From DASYAN01 sp034431765 (GTDB lineage Bacteria; Chloroflexota; Ktedonobacteria; Ktedonobacterales; Ktedonobacteraceae), in the NCBI GenBank assembly GCA_034431765.1, contig DAOUDD010000020.1, positions 1 through 41,022 on the forward strand: 41,022 nt of DNA. Direction: 5' to 3'. This document shows positions 1 through 7,276 of the stretch, piece by piece. Made by a program: the position numbers and the translations under genes. The notes beneath the pieces were generated by a model that was not told the origin of the DNA, did not search any database, and saw nothing but the letters and a program-made list of their open reading frames with translations. How positions within the stretch are numbered: position 1 is the first letter of the stretch; every line of letters starts with the position of its first letter.

Positions 1-80
1 CCTGCATCGACCAGCTCGGCTGCTGCCACTAAACCCGCTAGCCCAGCTCCAACAATAATCACATCGGCTTCATTGCTCAT
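1..80 (-). CDS. FAD-dependent oxidoreductase, N-terminal fragment (cut by window edge)
   Basis: Only the first 26 codons are in the window; the gene runs leftward off the edge. The start is the ATG at 80-78. The N-terminus MSNEADVIIVGAGLAGLVAA is a classic Rossmann dinucleotide-binding fingerprint (beta strand, GAGLAG, helix) of the kind that binds FAD in flavoprotein dehydrogenases and amine-oxidase-like enzymes. The exact wording resembles the FAD-binding dehydrogenase group related to ketosteroid dehydrogenases, but 26 residues cannot fix the substrate. The adjacent upstream DNA holds a broken regulator rather than an operon partner. Confidence 0.75.
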   Translation of the reverse strand, partial: MSNEADVIIVGAGLAGLVAAAELVDA

Positions 81-105
81 AGCTTCCTCTTACTTACAGA
101 TGCAT

Positions 106-440
106 TCAGGAAAATTTGCTAAAACTGTAGCGCTCAGCAACTTGCTGGAGAACAGTGTCCTTGCGCCAGCCCACTGGCACCTCATTATGAAATATAGTAG
201 ATATTTCTTTCAAACGTTTCTTGCTCTTCAAGTCGTTCGCAACTTTCATTCCCCGCTCCAAGCAACTCACATACCACTCCCTATCATTTTCTATAAGAGC
301 AATCCGGCTCTCATTATTTATTACTTCGAGCTGTGCACGATCCGGCATATTTGCTGAAGGACACTCATCTGCACCTGCTCACTGGCTTTCTGCATTGACC
401 AGTGCATCTTTTTTCGTGCCAGCCGCAATTTCTGATTCAT
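106..440 (-). pseudogene. internally deleted XRE-TPR-type regulator
   Basis: Two pieces of one gene type lie back to back in different frames. The ATG at 440-438 opens MNQKLRLARKKMHWSMQKAS followed by EQVQMSV, the first two helices of an XRE-type HTH. The frame then changes. From about 348 down to the stop at 106 it reads a helical tail with NNESRIALIENDREWYVSC and LKSKKRLKEISTIFHNEVP. That tail resembles the last TPR-like helices of the long XRE-TPR regulators abundant in Ktedonobacteria. An intact member would be several hundred residues; here the recognition helix and the whole repeat body are missing. The best reading is a large internal deletion with a frameshift at the junction. The family assignment of the tail is from memory and not proven. 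Confidence 0.55.
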
Positions 441-485
441 AGGAAGAACCTCAACTCTAGTGTAGAATTCCACATAGGGTTCGTC

Positions 486-583
486 AATATCGTTATCCTA
501 TCGTTTGAACGAGGTAACAATGGAAAAGGGCGAGTTATCAAACGAGAAAGATTTCGAGAGGTCAACGATAGCTTAACGATATT
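486..583. repeat. interrupted inverted repeat upstream of the HD/ArsM remnant
   Basis: The left arm at 486-505 is AATATCGTTA, a 3-base bulge, then TATCGTT. The right arm at 564-583 is AACGATA, a 3-base bulge, then TAACGATATT. The 10-bp and 7-bp segments pair perfectly. The 58-base spacer holds a further TCGTTTGA/TCAAACGA pair. It lies about 35 bases before the ATG of the decayed gene at 617. It could be an old operator region or a leftover of a mobile element; nothing in the sequence decides between these. Confidence 0.4.
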
Positions 584-616
584 TTCGCGAAGGCCTATTA
601 CGATTATTATACTAGC

Positions 617-978
617 ATGACATATGAGCAAGAGCAACAAGCAATGCTAAAAATGACTTCTCTCCTCTCTGATAAAATAGGTGAATATATCTACAACATC
701 TGGTGGAGTACGAGCGACAGGAAAGTTATGAGGCACGTGTCGTCAAGGCCCTCGACAAGCTAGAAGTCCAGATACAACACGGGGAAGCAGAGTTGCAGCA
801 AGCCGGGTTTGTCGATGTCAATATCGAGGTGACACGACGCTATTCGCTCACAGAGATTGCTTCAAGTGGAGCGAGCGCTTCGGTCGCTTCCCTTTCGTCT
901 GAAGAACGAAACGCTGTTGATGGACGCTTTATCAGTGCTTTCGTTCGGGCACGCAAACCGGAAACACAGAACCAGTAA
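617..978 (+). pseudogene. HD-domain phosphohydrolase tail fused to arsenite methyltransferase (ArsM) tail
   Basis: The ATG at 617 opens MTYEQEQQAMLKMTSLLSDK and continues IGEYIYNIWW. A one-base shift near 703 leads into EYERQESYEARVVKALDKLE followed by VQIQ. Together these match the C-terminal helices of HDDC2/YfbR-like HD nucleotidases (compare LWEEYE..S.EA.FVKQLD). The catalytic His and Asp residues of the HD domain are absent. From about residue 25 of the second frame the text switches to AGFVDVNIEVTRRYSL and ends NAVDGRFISAFVRARKP. That is the C-terminal end of ArsM-type methyltransferases, without the SAM fold or catalytic cysteines. The locus is therefore a chimera of two gene tails and should be inactive in both roles. 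Translation from a GTG at 703 could still make a 91-residue peptide. Confidence 0.6.
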
Positions 979-986
979 GCGTTCTT

Positions 987-1034
987 GGAGATCCACGGCC
1001 CAGGAGTCCCCCTCCGTCGTGGATCTCCTTTTTT
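987..1034 (+). terminator. intrinsic terminator after the ArsM remnant
   Basis: GGAGATCCACG (987-997) pairs perfectly with CGTGGATCTCC (1018-1028) and is followed at once by six T residues (1029-1034). This is a textbook Rho-independent terminator 9 bases after the stop codon. It was probably inherited from the intact methyltransferase gene. Confidence 0.8.
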
Positions 1035-1111
1035 CTCGAAGAGAACAAATTGCTCTGTGATCGAGTTTTACAGTAATCCTAGCCCTACCTCAAGAGGGTA
1101 AATTCCTTAGC

Positions 1112-1639
1112 GTGGTTGTTTTTCGTTCCGTTTGGGAAGGACGCAACCGCGAGCTGGCCTGTCACCAGCCTTTTTTGGATTTTCTCACCCAGGAACTGAT
1201 GCCGTGGATGCATAAACAGTATCATGTGACGCATGATCCTGCTCAAACCATTGTGGTAGGCAGTAGCTTGGGTGGGTTAGCTGCCGCTTTTGTGGGGTTA
1301 CGTGCTCCTGAAACCTTTGGCAACGTGCTCTCCCAGTCCGGCTCGTTTTTCTGGGATAAACACCCAGAGGAAGATTTTGGGCAAGAGTGGATCATTCAAC
1401 AATTTATCGCCAGTCCTCGTCTTCCGCTGCGTTTCTCTTTTGAGGCTGGCTTGAAGGAAGAGTGGGGGTGGATGCACATGGTCACTGCCAATCGGCATTT
1501 GCGTGATGTGTTGCTCCTCAAGGGGTATGAGGTGGACTATGCCGAGTTTAATGGCTACCACCTCTTCGAGAGTTGGCGTGGCTCATTTGCGGACAGATTG
1601 CTCACTCTTGTTGGCAGGAAGGATAGCTTTCCCACCTGA
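1112..1639 (+). pseudogene. Fes/esterase-D-like hydrolase, N-terminally truncated
   Basis: The 175 codons carry the C-terminal half of an enterochelin-esterase/esterase-D type alpha/beta hydrolase. FLTQELMPWMHKQY leads to the nucleophile elbow GSSLGG (about residues 51-56), then FGNVLSQSGSFFW and the region that should carry the catalytic His (GYHLFESWRG). Such enzymes are usually 250-400 residues, and the N-terminal strand region before the elbow is missing. The start is a GTG with only a distant GAGGG; an in-frame TGA lies at 1058-1060. The end runs into a second hydrolase fragment in another frame. A shortened esterase might be expressed, but I read it as a remnant. Confidence 0.55.
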
Positions 1640-2036
1640 TGTCTGTTACGGCACAACGGACGACGGAAAGCCTTTGTTGCTTGATATCATGCGACCAGAA
1701 CCACTGCCCGAAAACCGCATGCCCGTCGTCGTACAAATTCATGGAGGAGGATGGGAGGCAGGAAGCAAGGACGGCGAACATAACCGCTTCTTCGCAGAGC
1801 AGGGCTTTTTTACCATCAGTATTGGGTATCGTTTGAGTAGCGAGGCCACCTTTCCCGCTCAGATTGAGGATATCAAGATGGCCGTGCGCTGGTTGCATGA
1901 ACATGCCGAGGCGTGCCACCTCGACACACAACGGATAGCTGCCTGGGGTCACTCTGCCGGTGGACATCTTGCTGCCCTGTTGGGAACCTCCGGGGACCGA
2001 CAGACTCTCGCTTTCGATTTCGCAATAGCCGTGTAG
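1629..2036 (+). pseudogene. alpha/beta hydrolase (BD-FAE/esterase-lipase type), truncated at both ends
   Basis: From about 1629 the second frame reads FPPDVCYGTTDDGKPLLLDI, then VVVQIHGGGW (oxyanion-hole motif), FFTISIGYRLS, FPAQIEDIKMAVRWL and the nucleophile elbow GHSAGGHLAALLG. This is the N-terminal two-thirds of an esterase-lipase/acylhydrolase. The acid and histidine of the triad, which lie further C-terminal, are absent. Homology stops at about 2013, exactly where an inverted repeat begins, and the frame closes at 2036. The 5' side overlaps the preceding esterase fragment, so the two remnants were joined by deletion. The product would be inactive. Confidence 0.55.
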
Positions 2037-2056
2037 CTCAGGACTATTGCGAAATC
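2016..2056. repeat. 13-bp perfect inverted repeat at the hydrolase break point
   Basis: GATTTCGCAATAG (2016-2028) pairs with CTATTGCGAAATC (2044-2056) around a 15-base loop. It sits exactly where the alpha/beta hydrolase homology ends. No T tract follows. It could be a hairpin terminator, or an end or footprint of an excised element; I see no transposase. Confidence 0.6.
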
Positions 2057-2164
2057 TCCTCTGGCAGATCCAGAAATATAACAAATTGCTTTACTGCACA
2101 AAATCGCTAGGATCTTAGTCCTCCCTCTCGTTAGTTAGAATCGTGCTATGCGTATCCCTCCTTA

Positions 2165-2201
2165 ATAAAATCAGAGATGGAAGACGCTCTTCCATCTCTG
2201 A
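2165..2201 (-). terminator. intrinsic terminator of the nucleoside hydrolase gene
   Basis: TCAGAGATGGAAGA (2171-2184) pairs perfectly with TCTTCCATCTCTGA (2188-2201) with a 3-base loop. Read on the minus strand, the stem is followed by TTTTATT. It lies 18 bases past the stop codon at 2219. Confidence 0.85.
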
Positions 2202-2218
2202 AATTGGTGTCAGGGTTC

Positions 2219-3196
2219 CTATTTAGGGAACATAAGCGCGCTCTCAGCACTAGCTCTGAGGTAATGACAGATACGATCAGTGTACCACGTAAGAAACGCT
2301 GCTGCATCAACACCAACTGCCACTTGCACATTTGGAGGCTGTGGCGCACGTGATGCATATTCTGGGAAATATGCTACTGTTGCTCCGAGAGTATGTTCTC
2401 CACGCAGCTCAACACCGACATACACTTCCTCCCATGTAAGAAAATCAGGTCGAACGACAGAAGCTAGGCAGAGAGGATCATGCATTGGAAATGTATTAGG
2501 ATAGTGAGAGTCAGGGTGATGTGCGAAGTTGTACTCAAGCATGTCATATATATAGGATGCTACACGTGTATTTGTCTTCTGTATCTGTGTGATATGTTCT
2601 CTACGTAAGCGCGCCTGGTTGGTGACATCAAGAGGAACGAGCCGAATTGGCCAACCTGCATGAAAAACAATATCTGCCGCATGGGGATCAGCCACAATGT
2701 TAAATTCGCCCTTTGGCGTCACATTACCATCTGTTCGCAGTGCACCACCCATGATCACGACTTCTTGCACATTTTGTACAATCCCCGGCTCTGTCTGCAC
2801 AGCTTGAGCTAGATTGGTCAGTGGCCCAATGGCAACAAGCGTGAGCATTCCAGGATGTTTCTTGGCTTGTTGAACGAGAAGGTCCACTGCTGGTTGTTGT
2901 ATCAGTTGTTGCTGAGGAACAGGAAGAGTGATCTCGCCTATTCCATTGGAACCATGATAGTATTGCGCATCAATTGGTGTTCGGTGGAGCGGGTGCGCAC
3001 TCCCCTGAGCAACAGGAATACGTTGCTGACCAATTGCATGTAAAAACGCCAGCGCGTTCTGAAAGGTCTGCTCAACCCCTACATTGCCACTCACTGTCGT
3101 GACAGCTTCTACTTGGATCTCTGGTGAGGCAAATGCTAGAAGAAGGGCGAGAAGGTCGTCAATCCCTGGATCTGTATCAATAAGAATACGCCGCAT
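2219..3196 (-). CDS. inosine/uridine-preferring nucleoside hydrolase
   Basis: This enzyme hydrolyses the N-glycosidic bond of ribonucleosides to give base and ribose in the cytoplasm (purine/pyrimidine salvage). The N-terminus has the family signature DTDPGIDD (residues 7-14), whose aspartates bind Ca2+ and ribose. Further on come VAIGPLTNLA, MGGALRTDGNVTPKGEFNIV (the N...E.N ribose-contacting segment) and a histidine-containing PMHDPL loop. The length of 325 aa is normal for the IunH/RihA-C family. The ATG is preceded by AGGAG at good spacing. It is a single-gene unit with its own terminator. The substrate range (inosine, uridine or mixed) cannot be read from sequence. Confidence 0.9.
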   Translation of the reverse strand: MRRILIDTDPGIDDLLALLLAFASPEIQVEAVTTVSGNVGVEQTFQNALAFLHAIGQQRIPVAQGSAHPLHRTPIDAQYYHGSNGIGEITLPVPQQQLIQQPAVDLLVQQAKKHPGMLTLVAIGPLTNLAQAVQTEPGIVQNVQEVVIMGGALRTDGNVTPKGEFNIVADPHAADIVFHAGWPIRLVPLDVTNQARLRREHITQIQKTNTRVASYIYDMLEYNFAHHPDSHYPNTFPMHDPLCLASVVRPDFLTWEEVYVGVELRGEHTLGATVAYFPEYASRAPQPPNVQVAVGVDAAAFLTWYTDRICHYLRASAESALMFPK

Positions 3197-3541
3197 TAAT
3201 AATCTCCTTCACAATGAAATGGATCTGCTCTATATGAAGGATAAAGATACAGTTTCTCTTCTTAATCTAGAAGAATCCTATCTATATCCATCACATTTCT
3301 ACGTTACTTATTCGGTATAGCATGCTACCTAATATATTGCTGAGTTTAACAATCCTGAGTTTAACGTAATGAACGTTTTCAAGATACAGAAACTGCAACC
3401 CTATTCACTGGAATCAGAGGCGCGCGTCACCAGGCTGGCTCTTCTGACGAGATGTATCCTGGAATAGTCACAAAAGGAAGGGTATGAGCCTATACCTATT
3501 CAGCTCGCACCCTTCCTTCTCACGTCCTTTCTCTGTAAGGG
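3197..3541. other. intergenic region upstream of the nucleoside hydrolase gene
   Basis: This is a 345-base gap with no credible gene. It contains two copies of TGAGTTTAAC in direct orientation (3341-3350 and 3356-3365, 15 bases start to start). These could form a direct-repeat binding site in front of the leftward hydrolase gene. The far end holds the terminator of the RND gene. Confidence 0.5.
3472..3518 (-). terminator. terminator of the RND exporter gene
   Basis: AAGGAAGGGT (3474-3483) pairs with ACCCTTCCTT (3509-3518). An inner GAGC/GCTC pair (3486-3489, 3503-3506) is separated from the main stem by a small internal loop. On the minus strand the stem leads into TTTTG. It lies 24 bases beyond the stop codon. 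Confidence 0.75.
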
Positions 3542-6500
3542 CTAGCTCAGGGCTACTTCCTCTTTCTGTGGTGCCGGTATAGGGGCGGGTTGCTTGTTCC
3601 TGCGATCTTTGGCACCCTCTACTAGAACATAGAGCGTCGGCAGCAGGAGCAGCGTCAGGAACGTGGAGGCTGTGAGACCTCCGATCACGACGATTGCCAG
3701 GCCCTTCGAGACCACAGGATTGTCGTTCCCGCCAAATCCCAGAGCCATAGGACTAAGCGCCATGATTGTTGCCAGCGCCGTCATCAGAATGGGTCGCACA
3801 CGATGCTGTCCACCAGCGATGACAGCGTCCCGTGCACTCATACCCTCTGCCCGGTAGTGATTCACGCGGTCAATCAAGACGATTGCGTTGGTGACGACAA
3901 TACCGATCAGCATCAGGAAGCCGAAAAGTGAGGATACACCGATCGCCGTACGTGTCAGAACTGCCAGCACAATCGAGCCAACTGCCGCGAAGGGGATCGA
4001 GATCAACAGCATCAACGGCTGAATGATACTGCGGAAGGTAGCAACCATGATAATGAAGACGAGCGGAATCGCCACCAGCAAGGCGAGGTAGAGCTGGCTG
4101 AGCGCGTTCTGCCCTGTATTAGCATTTGTACCCAGGCTCGCACTCGCGCCACTCGGTAGCTTCTTATTGAGCTGGTCGAGGCGACGTTGTACGTTCGCTG
4201 TCACACCTCCCACATTCTGACCCGTCACCGTTGCTGTAATTGTTGCCGTACGCGAGGCGTTGTTATGCACGATCTGCGTCGGTCCATTGATCTGGTTGAC
4301 CTCAGCGATATCGCCGAGCCGTACCATTCCAAGCGGGCCGAGCAGTTGCATATCCTGCATCTGCTGCGCCGTGCTTGCGTCCGTCGCAACTTTCAGGGTG
4401 ACATCCTGTCGATTTGTCCCATCGAACGTTACATGTGTTGCTGTAGTGCCTGTATAGGTCGCTTGAAGAAATTGCCCAACCTGGATAGCTGTTAGGCCAT
4501 GTTGATAGGCTTTGGCTGGATCAACCTTCACGTCGATCAGTGGCACCGCATCCGTAAGATCGCTTTTGACATCACTGATATTGGGCAGCCCCTTCACCTC
4601 ATCAAACACCTGCTGTGTGGCTGTACGTAGCGTCTCCTGGTCCGCTGCCTGGATCGACACATCGACGCTCTGATTTTGCTGCACATTGAAGGAGATCGTC
4701 CCGATATTGGAAAGCTTCTTTAAACGATCTTGTACCGCCTGCTGGACGGTCTCAACATGCGCATTTGGCTTCACATTCACCGTGAAGGAGGCTGTGTTCG
4801 TTGCTGCCGAGGTCGAAAAACCGCGATTGTTTGAACCGACAGTAGTTACATAGGTGTCAACACCAGGAACCGTACGCAGCTCGTTTTCAATTTGCTGTGC
4901 CTCCTTGCTTGTCTGTTGCAGATTTGTATTCGCAGGCAATGTCTGCGTAAAGGAGAATGAGCTGGAACCTGAATTGCCAAAAGCGTCGCTAGGCAGGAAT
5001 GGGAAGAGGAAAAAACTTCCAACCAGCAGGAGAACCGCAAGCACAACAGTGATAACCCGATGAGTCGTCACCCAACGAATCAGCGGGGTATACCCTTTTT
5101 CTAGGAAATTAGGTTTCTCAACGATCTCTTGTTGCGGGACAACATTCTTCGGCCCTTTCAAGAACCAGTAGGCAAGCACTGGAATGATTGTCAGTGCAAC
5201 CAGCAGCGAAGCTAGCAGGGCAATCGTGACGGTCAGTGCCAGAGGATGGGTATACTCACCGACAATACCACCGATAAATGCAAGAGGCAGAAAGACGGCA
5301 ACAGTGGTAAGCGTGGAAGCTGTAACCGCTGTTGCCACTTCTTTTACACCGGAAAGCGTGGCTGTCAATTTCGGCTCACCATTGCGCAGGTGACGATAGA
5401 TGTTCTCTAAGACCACGATAGAGTCATCTACCACACGCCCGACAGCAATCGTCAAACCAGAGAGCGTCAGGACGTTGATTGAGAAGCCCTGTATCCAGAT
5501 GCCAATGAGAGCAATCAAGACAGAAAGCGGGATTGAGATCGCCGTAACCAGCGTTGAACGAATGGAGAGTAAGAAGATCAGAATAACCAGAATGGCGAAG
5601 CCTGCACCAAGCGCTCCCTCACGAATCAGATCTCCAATCGATGTGCGAATGTAGGGTGCCTGATCGTTAACTACGCTGATTTTGGCACCATAGCCCAGCT
5701 TCTTCTCCAGATCATCCTTCTTCTGCTTCACAGCATCAGAGATAGAGACTGTGTTGCCGTCGCTTGACTTGGTAATCGAGATGCCCAGACTCTCCTTTCC
5801 GTTAACCCGTGTGAGCGTCGTTGATGCAGAGAGGTCTTCCTGCACCGTTGCCACATCGCTTAAGCGTACGAGTGTGGGAGGCGCTGCTGGATTAGCAGTG
5901 GTTGGAGTGCCAGCGGCAGACGGTGCTGCCGCCGGAGATGTACCTTGACCCTGCTGAGCACCGCCAGCTCCAGGTCCTTGTCCTGGCGGTGCGCCACTAG
6001 CGCCACCTCCCTGACCCTGCTGAGCACCGCCAGCCTGACCCGTGCCTGCACTTGAGCCTCCTTTTGCACCGACGACAAGGTTTTTCAGATCGTCCAGTGA
6101 GGCAAGCGTGTTGCCAACACGAACAGCAAGGTCCTGCCCATTTGAGTTCACCTGTCCTGCTGGTAAGGTGATATTGTTGGCTTGCAGCGTACTCTGAAGC
6201 TGATCAAGACGAACACCGTTGTCCTGTAACTTTTTCAGATCAACCACTACCGAGACGATCTGCTGTCGCACTCCTGTCACAGTGACTGTCGTGACGCCGG
6301 GAATTCCTTGCAGTTCAGGCACCACCACTTTCTTTAAATTCGCTCCTAGATCCTGCTGATTCTGTGTAGAATCAGCCGAGAGCGTAATGATCGGTACATC
6401 ATCGAAGCGCAATGCTTGAAGTTGCGGTGTTACGTTCGCCGGTAAGCTGGATTGCGTCTTCGTTGTCTGCTCTGACAACTTCTGTTGTGCCTTATCAAGA

Positions 6501-6802
6501 TCGGTATTGAATTTATAGGAGATCTGGATGATTGAGAGACCCTGGCTGGAGTGGGATACGACCTGCTCGATACCTGGAAGTCCCTGAATGTTTTGTTCAA
6601 GTGGATTGGTTACATCCTGCTCCACCTGCGCTGGTGAAGCTCCTGGATAGGCCGTTACCACTGAAATACTCGGAAAGTAGAGCGATGGGAGGAGTTCCTG
6701 TTTCAACTGCGGAACAAGAAAAAGTCCTATCAAGATGAGCGCCACTGTCGCAAGGGCGACGACGCTGCGATTCGCAATGCTAAGCCGTGAGAGAAATGAC
6801 AT
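3542..6802 (-). CDS. RND family (AcrB/SwrC-like) efflux transporter
   Basis: This is a proton-driven exporter of the HAE/AcrB superfamily, 1086 aa. The start is the ATG at 6802 (MSFLSRLSIANRSVV), preceded by AAGGG; an upstream in-frame ATG at 6880 would only add an atypical 26-residue tail. The usual order is visible: TM1 (VALATVALILIGLFLVPQL), porter half with YPGASPAQVEQDVTNPLEQ, TM2-6 with the TM4 VVDDSIVVLEN aspartate pair, second TM near residue 620, second porter half, and TM8-12 with GIVVTNAIVLID. Between the first-half porter segments, around residues 275-345, is a Gly/Gln/Ala/Pro-rich insert not typical of AcrB. No membrane-fusion or outer-membrane partner is adjacent, as with SwrC of monoderm bacteria. 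The substrate is unknown. Confidence 0.92.
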   Translation of the reverse strand: MSFLSRLSIANRSVVALATVALILIGLFLVPQLKQELLPSLYFPSISVVTAYPGASPAQVEQDVTNPLEQNIQGLPGIEQVVSHSSQGLSIIQISYKFNTDLDKAQQKLSEQTTKTQSSLPANVTPQLQALRFDDVPIITLSADSTQNQQDLGANLKKVVVPELQGIPGVTTVTVTGVRQQIVSVVVDLKKLQDNGVRLDQLQSTLQANNITLPAGQVNSNGQDLAVRVGNTLASLDDLKNLVVGAKGGSSAGTGQAGGAQQGQGGGASGAPPGQGPGAGGAQQGQGTSPAAAPSAAGTPTTANPAAPPTLVRLSDVATVQEDLSASTTLTRVNGKESLGISITKSSDGNTVSISDAVKQKKDDLEKKLGYGAKISVVNDQAPYIRTSIGDLIREGALGAGFAILVILIFLLSIRSTLVTAISIPLSVLIALIGIWIQGFSINVLTLSGLTIAVGRVVDDSIVVLENIYRHLRNGEPKLTATLSGVKEVATAVTASTLTTVAVFLPLAFIGGIVGEYTHPLALTVTIALLASLLVALTIIPVLAYWFLKGPKNVVPQQEIVEKPNFLEKGYTPLIRWVTTHRVITVVLAVLLLVGSFFLFPFLPSDAFGNSGSSSFSFTQTLPANTNLQQTSKEAQQIENELRTVPGVDTYVTTVGSNNRGFSTSAATNTASFTVNVKPNAHVETVQQAVQDRLKKLSNIGTISFNVQQNQSVDVSIQAADQETLRTATQQVFDEVKGLPNISDVKSDLTDAVPLIDVKVDPAKAYQHGLTAIQVGQFLQATYTGTTATHVTFDGTNRQDVTLKVATDASTAQQMQDMQLLGPLGMVRLGDIAEVNQINGPTQIVHNNASRTATITATVTGQNVGGVTANVQRRLDQLNKKLPSGASASLGTNANTGQNALSQLYLALLVAIPLVFIIMVATFRSIIQPLMLLISIPFAAVGSIVLAVLTRTAIGVSSLFGFLMLIGIVVTNAIVLIDRVNHYRAEGMSARDAVIAGGQHRVRPILMTALATIMALSPMALGFGGNDNPVVSKGLAIVVIGGLTASTFLTLLLLPTLYVLVEGAKDRRNKQPAPIPAPQKEEVALS
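5946..6034. repeat. 23-bp in-frame direct repeat inside the RND gene
   Basis: The 23 bases beginning TGACCCTGCTGAGCACCGCC occur at 5946-5968 and again at 6012-6034, exactly 66 bp (22 codons) apart. They encode the repeated GGAQQGQG of the Gly/Gln-rich insert. This is a sign of recent slippage or duplication expanding the linker. Confidence 0.8.
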
Positions 6803-7276
6803 GAGATGCCCTTGATTCCTTTCGATACATGATTGTGTTGAATAAGCACTATACCAGATTTTTCTATGGGGCACACGCAAACGTTACAGTGAGTACTGAG
6901 AGAAACGGATCAGCAACTCTTTTCCCACTTTCAGCTTGTTCGCTTTTTACATACAGAGCATAGAGCGAAATGGTATAAAAAGTGACGCATCAGTGCTATT
7001 TTTGTGTCGATTTTGTGTCTAGTACGCTCAAAAAAGAAAATAGTCTTGATGTTTTGCAGTTCTGTATGCAGTGATAACATTGCGAGTATGCCTAAAGACC
7101 TCTACGAACGTTATCTATAAAAGTTTAAGGCCGTGCTAAATGTAGGTGATATGTATGTCTTTTTGACAGATTTGAGCGATTTACGAAGCTATTGCTGATC
7201 AAATTTACGAGCAGCACTATCGGTGAGATCAGCGATGTACTGCTCGACCCACTTGCTTACCTGTCAAGAGGTATCG
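6803..7276. other. intergenic region upstream of the RND exporter gene
   Basis: This is a 474-base AT-richer gap with no convincing gene. It contains a tandem TTTTGTGTC pair (7000-7008 and 7011-7019), which could be a regulator site for the leftward exporter gene. CGAGCAG (7208-7214) pairs with CTGCTCG (7240-7246) around an inner ATCG/CGAT pair, a weak hairpin after the dehydrogenase gene. No clear promoter is visible. Confidence 0.45.

Noticed and set aside
2016..2056. Inverted repeat as a terminal repeat of an insertion sequence
   Set aside because: No transposase, no second end and no target duplication are visible, so it is listed only as a repeat.
1602..2084. 160-codon frame on the minus strand across the hydrolase remnants
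   Set aside because: It mirrors the hydrolase coding frame and its residues are not protein-like; the plus-strand motifs explain the region.
7189..7263. Short minus-strand reading SKWVEQYIADLTDSAARKFD after the dehydrogenase
   Set aside because: It looks protein-like but is only 24 codons, has no start, and partly arises from a hairpin. It is too short to call a remnant.
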